Below are positions 8,146 to 14,905 of a stretch of 34,684 nt of DNA, one piece after another; the stretch's first letter is position 1; the number at the start of each line of letters is the position of its first letter. The translations under genes and the position numbers were made by a program. Origin of the DNA: Lachnospiraceae bacterium (GTDB lineage Bacteria > Bacillota > Clostridia > Lachnospirales > Lachnospiraceae); NCBI GenBank assembly GCA_022800815.1, contig JAAWRC010000035.1, positions 1 to 34,684 of the forward strand, read 5' to 3'. Under the pieces are notes generated by a model that was given only the letters and a program-made list of their open reading frames with translations, was not told the DNA's origin and did no database searches.

Positions 8146-10557
8146 ATGCAGTATGGATATTTTGACGACCGGGCCAGGGAATATGTGATCACAAGGCCGG
8201 ACACGCCGGCTCCCTGGACCAATTATCTGGGCTCGCCCGAATACGGTGCGCTGATCTCGAATAACGCCGGCGGATACAGCTTTGTCAAATCCGGGGCCAA
8301 TGGCCGCATTCTGCGCTACGTGTTCAACCAGTTTGACCAGCCGGGGCGGTATCTTTACCTCCGGGACAACGAGACGGAGGACTTCTGGTCTGCCTCCTGG
8401 CAGCCGGTGGGAAAGGATCTGGATGCCTACAGGAGCCGGTGCTGCCACGGAACAGGATACACACGCATGGAAGCAGACTACGGCGGGATCCACAGTGAAG
8501 CCGTTTACTATGTGCCCCTCGGGGGTTCTCATGAGGTGTGGGAGCTGACTGTGACCAACCGGTCGGAGAAAGAGAGGGAGCTGACTCTGACAGGATATGC
8601 GGAATTTACAAACAACGGCAACTATGAGCAGGACCAGGTCAATCTCCAGTATTCCCAGTTCATCACCCGGACGATGTTTGATAAGAACCGCATCCGCCAA
8701 CAGATCCACGGCAATCTGGATTCCATTGCCGCAGGCGGCGCCGTGGATGAAAAAAACGTGGTGGAGAGGTTTTTCGGGCTGGCAGGAGCAGACGTTTCCT
8801 CCTGCTGCGGGGACAGGGCAGAATTTCTCGGCGCATACCGGGGATACGGCAATCCTTTGGGCGTGGAGTCCGGCGACCTGGGTGGACGGCTCAATTACAA
8901 CGGGAACGGCTGCGGGGCGCTGTCTGCAGTTGTTACTCTGAAGCCGGGGGAGACAAAGACGCTCGCATTCCTGCTGGGAGAAAAATATGCCCCGGAAAGC
9001 GAGGCGCTTTTAAGAGCGTATCAGGATCCGGAAAAGGTCTGTAAGGGGGAACTGGAGGAGCTGACGGCCTGCTGGCATGAAAGGCTTTCCCATTTCCGGG
9101 TCAGAACTCCCTGTCCGGAATTTGACAGCATGGTAAATACCTGGAACGCTTACAACAGCTTCATCACCTTTACCTGGTCCAGGGCCGCTTCCTTTATTTA
9201 CTGCGGCCTGCGGAACGGCTATGGATACCGGGATACGGTTCAGGACATTCAGGGGATCATCCATCTGGAGCCGGAACAGGCGGCGGAAAAGCTCCGCTTT
9301 ATGCTCTCGGCACAGGTGGACCATGGCGGCGGACTGCCCTTGGTGAAGTTTACCCATGACCCGGGACATGAGGACACCCCGGAGGATGCGTCCTACGTGC
9401 AGGAGACGGGACACCCTGCCTACCGGGCCGACGATGCCCTCTGGCTGTTCCCCACGGTCTATAAATATATTGCAGAGACGGGGAATACGGAGTTTCTGAA
9501 AGAGGTGATCCCCTTTGCCAACCGGGACGAGGGGACGGTCTATGAGCATCTGAAACGGGCGCTGGATTTCTCCATCCGGCATATGGGCCCCCACGGGATG
9601 CCGGCGGGGCTCCACGCCGACTGGAACGACTGCCTGCGCCTGGGTGCGGGAGGAGAATCTTCTTTTGTGGCCTTCCAATATTACTATGCCTTTACCGTCC
9701 TGCGGGAATTTGCCGCCTGCGAAAAAGACGCCAATTACCTTGCGTGGCTTACGAGGGAGCAGAGGAAGCTTAAGGAGGCGCTTGTCGACCTTTGCTGGGA
9801 CGGGGACCGCTTTATCCGGGGATTTACGGAAGCGGGCGAGGTGATCGGCTGCCATACTTCGCCGGAGGCCGACCTGTGGCTGAACCCGCAGAGCTGGGCC
9901 GTCATCAGCGGGCTGGCGGATGAGGGGCAGGCCAGGTTGGCGATGGACAATGTTTATAAGAGGCTGAACACGGAGTACGGTGCGATCCTCATGGATCCGC
10001 CCTACCATGCGCATGCCTTTGACGGGGCGCTGGCCGTGATCTACAATGCGGGCGTGAAGGAAAATGCCGGGGTCTTCTCCCAGTCCCAGGGCTGGCTGAT
10101 TCTGGCGGAGGCCCTGCTGGGGCACGGGGGGCGGGCGTTTACCTATTTTAAAGAGAACGCCCCTTCCATGCAGAATGGCCGGGCCGAGATCCGGAAGATC
10201 GAGCCCTACTGCTACGGCCAGTTCACGGAGGGCAAGGCCAGCCCCTACGCGGGGCGCTCCCATGTCCATTGGCTGACGGGAACCGCCTCGACGGTCATGG
10301 TCGGCTGCGTGGAGGGCATCCTGGGGATGCGGCCGGATCTCCATGGCATAAAAATCTCGCCCTCCATCCCGAAGGAATGGAAGGCGCTTGAAATCTGGAA
10401 AGATTTTAGGGGCAGGAAGCTGCATATCCGGGTCGAGAATCCCGACGGCAAAGAGACGGGCTGTAAAAGGCTTGTGGTAAACGGAGAAGAGCTGGCCGGG
10501 AACCATGTGCCGGAGGAACTTCTCACCGACACCACGGAAATTCTCCTGGCCATGTGA
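8146..10557 (+). CDS. GH94 phosphorylase of the cellobiose/chitobiose phosphorylase class
   Basis: 803 residues, starting 14 nt after the previous stop behind AAGGAG. The N-terminus (YGYFDD..REYVITRP, PWTNYLG, NAGGYSF, GRYLYLRDN) and the core (GLRNGYGYRDTVQDIQG, HADWNDCLRLG with the general acid at Asp492, VKENAGVFSQSQGW, IEPYCYGQF, WLTGTAS) are classic GH94. Length, the PAPWTNYLG start and the GGESSFVAF loop after the catalytic Asp recall the N,N'-diacetylchitobiose phosphorylase branch as much as cellobiose phosphorylase. The reaction gives alpha-glucose 1-phosphate (or its GlcNAc analogue) plus a reducing sugar. It is co-transcribed with the GH16 and first GH94 genes, so a second linkage or a different acceptor in the same glucan is likely. 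The true substrate is unknown. Confidence 0.88.
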   Translation: MQYGYFDDRAREYVITRPDTPAPWTNYLGSPEYGALISNNAGGYSFVKSGANGRILRYVFNQFDQPGRYLYLRDNETEDFWSASWQPVGKDLDAYRSRCCHGTGYTRMEADYGGIHSEAVYYVPLGGSHEVWELTVTNRSEKERELTLTGYAEFTNNGNYEQDQVNLQYSQFITRTMFDKNRIRQQIHGNLDSIAAGGAVDEKNVVERFFGLAGADVSSCCGDRAEFLGAYRGYGNPLGVESGDLGGRLNYNGNGCGALSAVVTLKPGETKTLAFLLGEKYAPESEALLRAYQDPEKVCKGELEELTACWHERLSHFRVRTPCPEFDSMVNTWNAYNSFITFTWSRAASFIYCGLRNGYGYRDTVQDIQGIIHLEPEQAAEKLRFMLSAQVDHGGGLPLVKFTHDPGHEDTPEDASYVQETGHPAYRADDALWLFPTVYKYIAETGNTEFLKEVIPFANRDEGTVYEHLKRALDFSIRHMGPHGMPAGLHADWNDCLRLGAGGESSFVAFQYYYAFTVLREFAACEKDANYLAWLTREQRKLKEALVDLCWDGDRFIRGFTEAGEVIGCHTSPEADLWLNPQSWAVISGLADEGQARLAMDNVYKRLNTEYGAILMDPPYHAHAFDGALAVIYNAGVKENAGVFSQSQGWLILAEALLGHGGRAFTYFKENAPSMQNGRAEIRKIEPYCYGQFTEGKASPYAGRSHVHWLTGTASTVMVGCVEGILGMRPDLHGIKISPSIPKEWKALEIWKDFRGRKLHIRVENPDGKETGCKRLVVNGEELAGNHVPEELLTDTTEILLAM

Positions 10558-10597
10558 GCCGAGGATCCGCCCTCCGGGGCCTGCCGTCCGTCGGATA

Positions 10598-11365
10598 TCA
10601 GTCAGGAGAGGCGTCCCGGTTGACGTTCCAGTTGTTCAGGTAGTATTTCTTCCGGTAGGCTTTGGGCGTCATGCCCACCTGGCTGCGGAAGTGCTGGATA
10701 AAATGGCTCTGGGAGGAGTAGGACAGCATGGCGGAGATGTCTGCCAGCTCATAGTTTGTGAACTGCAGATAGTTCTTTGCCATGTCGATCTTCCGCTGCC
10801 GGATGTATTCGCTGACGGAGACGCCGGTTTCTTGTTTGAAGATGCGGGACAGATGGGTGGGGGAGACGAAGATCGCCCTGGCCAGGTCGTTGACCGTGAT
10901 CCGTTCCATAATGTGGACATAGATATAGCCGATGGCATCCGAAACCTGCTTGGAGGCGGCGACGTTCTTTTTTAACATCAGCATCCGCTCCGTAAAGTCA
11001 AGGGCCATCTGGTCATGGAGAAGGACGATTTCCGCCGTGTTGGAACAGCGGTCCATCCTTTGGATATAAGTGTCGCTGAGGCCGAAGGCTTCCTCCATGG
11101 CCATCCCGCCCTCTGTGCAGAAGCGGGTGATCATGGCGGCGGTGACGACGAAATGGTAGCGGAGGTTGGTGACGGGGTTGTCGGAAAGGCGGCCGACGCC
11201 CTCGGTAGCTTCAAAAGCGCCCTGGCGGCAGTTTTCCTGAACGGCGTCGATCAGCCCGGCGGCCACCGAGCGGTAAAAAAGAAATTCCTCTCCGGGCTCC
11301 CGGTGTCTGGTTGTTTCCCGGTCATCGTTCGTTTCAATGGGCTTTCTCGGTTTGGAATGTTCCAT
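10598..11365 (-). CDS. AraC family transcriptional regulator of the sugar locus
   Basis: 255 residues from the ATG at 11365, behind AAAGGGGG. The C-terminal third is the AraC/XylS double helix-turn-helix (ITVNDLARAIFVSPTHLSRIFKQETG, then ISAMLSYSSQSHFIQHFRSQVGMTPKAYRKKYY). The N-terminal part (about residues 1-155) is largely helical with conserved YRSVAAGL- and LRYHFVVTAAMI-type segments, the form seen in AraC regulators beside Lachnospiraceae sugar clusters; no cupin was recognised. It reads divergently from the solute-binding protein gene and lies between the enzyme genes and the transporter genes, so it probably activates one or both transcription units in response to an imported glucan fragment. 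That role is inference from position. Confidence 0.88.
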   Translation of the reverse strand: MEHSKPRKPIETNDDRETTRHREPGEEFLFYRSVAAGLIDAVQENCRQGAFEATEGVGRLSDNPVTNLRYHFVVTAAMITRFCTEGGMAMEEAFGLSDTYIQRMDRCSNTAEIVLLHDQMALDFTERMLMLKKNVAASKQVSDAIGYIYVHIMERITVNDLARAIFVSPTHLSRIFKQETGVSVSEYIRQRKIDMAKNYLQFTNYELADISAMLSYSSQSHFIQHFRSQVGMTPKAYRKKYYLNNWNVNRDASPD

Positions 11366-11404
11366 AAATGCCCCCTTTCGGATGCAAGGTCTCTGTTTAA
11401 TACA

Positions 11405-11433
11405 ACCATAACACAAAATTGATATTTTAACAA
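11405..11433 (-). promoter_or_regulatory. Candidate promoter of the AraC regulator gene
   Basis: Minus strand: TTGTTA (11433-11428), 17-nt spacer, then TATGGT (11410-11405) preceded by TG in the extended -10 position. The gene starts about 40 nt downstream. Confidence 0.45.
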
Positions 11434-11504
11434 GGAAACTGCGCTTAACTTGTGCAGGGAGTTGTCAAAACTGCTGAAAATGAGCATGGATTTGATGTTT
11501 GTTT

Positions 11505-11510
11505 TATAAT
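11505..11510 (+). promoter_or_regulatory. -10 element of the transporter operon, no good -35
   Basis: A perfect TATAAT lies in an A+T-rich stretch 105 nt before the solute-binding protein gene, but nothing close to TTGACA is found 16-18 nt upstream (GAGCAT at 17 nt). A strong -10 without a -35 fits an activator-dependent promoter, in line with the divergent AraC regulator. No typical catabolite-repression (cre) site was recognised in this 250-nt intergenic region. Confidence 0.5.
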
Positions 11511-11554
11511 TTTAATATACGAAATTTCCCTGGATTGCTAAAGTTAAGGTATCA

Positions 11555-11573
11555 ATACGGCTGACGGCCGTAT
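11555..11573. promoter_or_regulatory. 7-bp inverted repeat in the transporter operon leader
   Basis: ATACGGC and GCCGTAT form a perfect inverted repeat around 5 nt (TGACG), 45 nt downstream of the -10 element and about 40 nt upstream of the start codon. It could be an operator or a small mRNA hairpin. Confidence 0.5.
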
Positions 11574-11614
11574 GAGATAAGAAATAAGAAACAAAAAAAT
11601 CAAAAGGAGGAAAA

Positions 11615-12994
11615 ATGATGAAAAAGAGAATCGTAAGTTTTGCACTGGCGGCGGGCATGATGCTCGGCTTGCTGAGCGGCTGCGGAGGAGGCGGCGGCAG
11701 CAAGACGGACGGCGAAGCCACAGGCGAGGAGGGAAAGGTAGTCAATATCTATGTCTGGAACCAGGAATTCCAGAAAAAATTCAACGCCTACTATCCCGAG
11801 GTGGAGAAGACCTCCAACGACCTTTCCGTTACCTACCTGAAGGACGGCACCGAGGTACACTGGACCATCAACCCCAACCAGGACGGCGTTTACCAGCAGA
11901 AGCTGGACGAGGCGCTGGCCAACCAGGGCAGTGCGGCGGCCGACGACAAGATCGACATTTTCCTGGCCGAAGCGGATTACGTGATGAAGTATACCGACCC
12001 GGAGGTGGGAGCGGTGGCGACCATGTCCTCCCTGGGGATCAGCAAGGAAGACGTCCCCAACCAGTATGAGTACACCCTCCAGGCGGTGACCGGCTCAGAC
12101 GGCGAGATCCGGGGCTTAAGCTATCAGGCCACGCCCGGCATGTTCGTGTACCGCCGCTCCATCGCCAAGGCGGTTCTCGGTACGGACGATCCGGATACGG
12201 TTTATCAGGCCGTGTCTGACTGGGACAAATTCGATGAGACTGCTTACAAGATGAAGGATGCGGGCTATTACATGGTGTCCGGACGGGCAGATACCTACCG
12301 GGTGTTCTCCAACAACGTTTCCGCCCCCTGGGTGGACGGCAACAAGGTCAAGGTAGACCCGAACCTGATGAAGTGGGTGGAGCAGTCCATGCGTTACACC
12401 GAAGAGGGGCTCAACCACAAGGTGGGCGGACAGTGGATCGACGAGTGGAACAAGGACATGAGCGCCGATGCCAAGGTCTTTGGCTTCTTCCTTCCCGCAT
12501 GGGGATTAGGGGTCTGCATTGAGCCCAACGTAGCGGGCAGCAGCGCCGCGGAAGACTGGGCTGCCTGCGCAAGCCCCCAGCCCTTCTACTGGGGCGGCAC
12601 CTGGCTTTTGGCGGCAGAGGGGAGTGACAATCCGGAGCACGTGAAGGACATCCTGCTCAAGATGACGTCGGATACCGAGATCCTGAAAAAGATGGCCAAG
12701 GAAGACAATGACATGACCAATGACCAGCCTCTCATGGAAGAACTGGCCAAGAGCCCGGATTTTGCGTCCAAGATCCTGGGCGGGCAGAACCATCTGGCGG
12801 TACTGACGGAGGTGGCCGCAAACATTGACCTTAGCAACATCTCCCCTTACGACCAGGGCTGCACCGAGGAATTCCAGAATGTTTTCGGCGATTATTTTAA
12901 CGGAAAGATCGACCTGGAAAAGGCAAAGGCCAACTTTGAGACGGCAATCGTGGAGCGTTATCCGGAGCTTTCCGGCGGCGTGGAATGGCCGTGA
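11615..12994 (+). CDS. ABC transporter solute-binding lipoprotein (family 1)
   Basis: 459 residues. Two adjacent ATGs (11615 and 11618) follow AAAGGAGG; the second has the better 7-nt spacing. The lipoprotein signal is KKRIVSFALAAGMMLGLLSGC with the lipidated Cys at about residue 23, followed by a Gly/Ser/Asp linker and a mature family-1 sugar-binding fold (starts VVNIYVWNQEF; later VYRRSIAKAVLGTDDPDTV, FYWGGTWLLAAEGSDNPEHV). Such proteins capture oligosaccharides outside the membrane and hand them to the permeases. It is the first gene of the binding protein-permease-permease-GH3 operon. The ligand, presumably a beta-gluco-oligosaccharide, is inferred from the linked enzymes. Confidence 0.93.
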   Translation: MMKKRIVSFALAAGMMLGLLSGCGGGGGSKTDGEATGEEGKVVNIYVWNQEFQKKFNAYYPEVEKTSNDLSVTYLKDGTEVHWTINPNQDGVYQQKLDEALANQGSAAADDKIDIFLAEADYVMKYTDPEVGAVATMSSLGISKEDVPNQYEYTLQAVTGSDGEIRGLSYQATPGMFVYRRSIAKAVLGTDDPDTVYQAVSDWDKFDETAYKMKDAGYYMVSGRADTYRVFSNNVSAPWVDGNKVKVDPNLMKWVEQSMRYTEEGLNHKVGGQWIDEWNKDMSADAKVFGFFLPAWGLGVCIEPNVAGSSAAEDWAACASPQPFYWGGTWLLAAEGSDNPEHVKDILLKMTSDTEILKKMAKEDNDMTNDQPLMEELAKSPDFASKILGGQNHLAVLTEVAANIDLSNISPYDQGCTEEFQNVFGDYFNGKIDLEKAKANFETAIVERYPELSGGVEWP

Positions 12995-13013
12995 CAGATA
13001 GTCCCTTATCCGG

Positions 13014-13041
13014 CAGAGGCGGGGAGCGTACCCCGCCTCTG
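13014..13041. promoter_or_regulatory. Perfect 11-bp intercistronic hairpin between binding protein and permease genes
   Basis: CAGAGGCGGGG pairs with CCCCGCCTCTG around a 6-nt loop. No T-tract follows, so it is not a standard terminator. Stable hairpins here commonly protect the 3' end of the binding-protein mRNA from decay, giving more binding protein than permease. Confidence 0.85.
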
Positions 13042-13070
13042 TGAAAAGACATATGAAAGGAGGAGCTCCC

Positions 13071-14039
13071 ATGCAAAAGGAGAAAAAGATTAAAAGCATC
13101 AGCTATGCAAAATGGGGCTATATTTTTATCCTGCCATTCTTCCTGACTTATTTTATTTTTTCGCTCATTCCGCTGTTCGATACCATCCGCAACAGCTTTT
13201 ATGAGTACTATACCTCTGGTTTGAAGGTCATCGGGCCCAAGTGGGTCGGATTCCAGAATTACATCAGCCTTCTCTCCGCCGATCTGCCCAAATATGCCTG
13301 GAACACCTTTGTCATGTGGGTGCTGGGCTTTGTCCCGCAGATCGTGATCGCCCTGCTTCTGGCGTCCTGGTTTACCAACAACAGGATGAAGATCCGGGGC
13401 AAGCAGTTTTTCAAGGTGGTCATCTACCTGCCCAACCTGATCATGGCCTCGGCCTTTGCCATGCTGTTCTTCGCCCTGTTTTCCAATGCGGGCCCGGTGA
13501 ATGGTATTTTGAAGGGCCTGGGCATCATCAGTGAGCCGATCCGTTTTATGGAATCCACCCTGGGCGCACGCACGCTGGTGGCCCTGATGAACTTCCTCAT
13601 GTGGTTCGGCAACACCACCATCATGCTGATGGCGGCCATCATGGGCATCAACCCTTCCGTGTTCGAGGCGGCGGAGCTGGACGGCTGCACCAACTCGCAG
13701 AAGTTTTTCCGCATCACCCTGCCTCAGATCAAGCCGCTTTTGACCTACACGCTCATCACTTCCCTGATCGGCGGCCTGCAGATGTTCGACGTGCCCCAGA
13801 TTTTGACAAACGGACAGGGCGCGCCCGACCGGACGACGATGACCCTGATCATGTTTTTGAACAACCACTTAAAGAGCAAGAACTACGGCATGGCGGGCGC
13901 ACTGTCCATGTACCTCTTTGTGATCAGCGGCATCCTGTGTTACTTTGTGTTTAAGATCAATATGGACAAGGATCCGGACGGCTCCAGGTCCGCGGCCAAA
14001 AAAGCGAGGAAGCTGGCTAAGAAAGGAGGGCAGGCGTAA
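13071..14039 (+). CDS. Sugar ABC transporter permease, first subunit (UgpA/LacF type)
   Basis: 322 residues from the ATG at 13071, which follows AAGGAGGAG; the ATG 30 nt earlier has no good site. Six membrane segments are visible (WGYIFILPFFLTYFIFSLI first, MYLFVISGILCYFVFKI last). The EAA loop that contacts the ATPase reads EAAELDGCTNSQKFF then ITLPQIKPLL. The charged C-terminus is Lys-rich. It forms the membrane channel with the next gene product, powered most likely by MsmX, since no ATPase gene lies inside this operon. It overlaps the next gene by one base (TAATG). Confidence 0.94.
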   Translation: MQKEKKIKSISYAKWGYIFILPFFLTYFIFSLIPLFDTIRNSFYEYYTSGLKVIGPKWVGFQNYISLLSADLPKYAWNTFVMWVLGFVPQIVIALLLASWFTNNRMKIRGKQFFKVVIYLPNLIMASAFAMLFFALFSNAGPVNGILKGLGIISEPIRFMESTLGARTLVALMNFLMWFGNTTIMLMAAIMGINPSVFEAAELDGCTNSQKFFRITLPQIKPLLTYTLITSLIGGLQMFDVPQILTNGQGAPDRTTMTLIMFLNNHLKSKNYGMAGALSMYLFVISGILCYFVFKINMDKDPDGSRSAAKKARKLAKKGGQA

Positions 14040-14881
14040 TGAAAACGAAATCAGGAAAATCCCGTTCTGTTTTTGCGCATATTGTCCTGATCATCCTGGC
14101 CTTTATGTGCCTGTTCTTCTTTTACATCCTGATTGTCAACGCCACCAGGTCCCACGCAGAGCTGCAGAGAGGCTTTTCCGCCCTGCCCGGCTCTAGCTTC
14201 GTGGCCAACCTGCAGAGTGTGCTGAACGACCCGGCGATCCCGATCCTCCGGGGCGTGCTCAACAGCCTGATCGTATCCGGCTGCTGCGCCCTGATCGTGA
14301 CGTATTTCTCCGCCGTGACGGCTTATGGCATCTATGTCTATGATTTCAAGCTGAAAAAGGCGGCCTTTACCTTTATCATGATGATCCTGGTCATGCCCAC
14401 CCAGGTGACGGCTCTCGGTTTCCTGCGCCTGATCACCTCCATGGGAATGGACGACTCTCTGCTTCCGCTGATCCTGCCGTCCATCGCCTCCCCCGCCGTG
14501 TTCTACTTCATGCACAGCTACATGCAGTCCTCACTGCCCAAGGAGCTGGTGGAGGCGGCCAGGATTGACGGCTCCAGCGAGATCGGGACCTTCAACCGGA
14601 TCGTGATGCCCCTCTTAAAGCCGGCCATCGCCGTGCAGGCGATCTTCACCTTCGTCGGCTCCTGGAACAACTACTTCGTTCCTGCCCTGGTCATTACGTC
14701 CAAGAACAAACAGACCCTGCCGATCATGATCGCAACCTTGCGTGGCGCAGACTACATGAATTTCGACATGGGTAAGATTTACATGATGATCACCATTGCC
14801 ATCGTGCCGATCATCCTTGTTTACCTGCTCCTCTCCAAGTTTATCGTGGAGGGCGTCGCCCTTGGCGGTGTGAAGGAGTAA
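14039..14881 (+). CDS. Sugar ABC transporter permease, second subunit (UgpE/LacG type)
   Basis: 280 residues, with start codon overlapping the previous stop (TAATG), so translation is probably coupled. Six membrane segments (AHIVLIILAFMCLFFFYILIV first, ITIAIVPIILVYLLLSKFI last) and an EAA motif (EAARIDGSSEIGTFNRIVMP) identify the second MalG-like half of the channel. GH3 follows after 24 nt, in the same operon. Confidence 0.94.
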   Translation: MKTKSGKSRSVFAHIVLIILAFMCLFFFYILIVNATRSHAELQRGFSALPGSSFVANLQSVLNDPAIPILRGVLNSLIVSGCCALIVTYFSAVTAYGIYVYDFKLKKAAFTFIMMILVMPTQVTALGFLRLITSMGMDDSLLPLILPSIASPAVFYFMHSYMQSSLPKELVEAARIDGSSEIGTFNRIVMPLLKPAIAVQAIFTFVGSWNNYFVPALVITSKNKQTLPIMIATLRGADYMNFDMGKIYMMITIAIVPIILVYLLLSKFIVEGVALGGVKE

Positions 14882-14905
14882 ATTGCTACAGGAAGGAGAA
14901 GCCTT

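Noticed and set aside
5523-8222. A very long (899 codon) open frame antisense to the first GH94 gene
   Set aside because: It mirrors a G+C-rich coding gene, has no ribosome site or family resemblance, and the sense frame carries all GH94 motifs.
9010-10506. A 498-codon open frame antisense to the second GH94 gene
   Set aside because: Same cause: codon-position composition of the sense gene. No recognisable protein.
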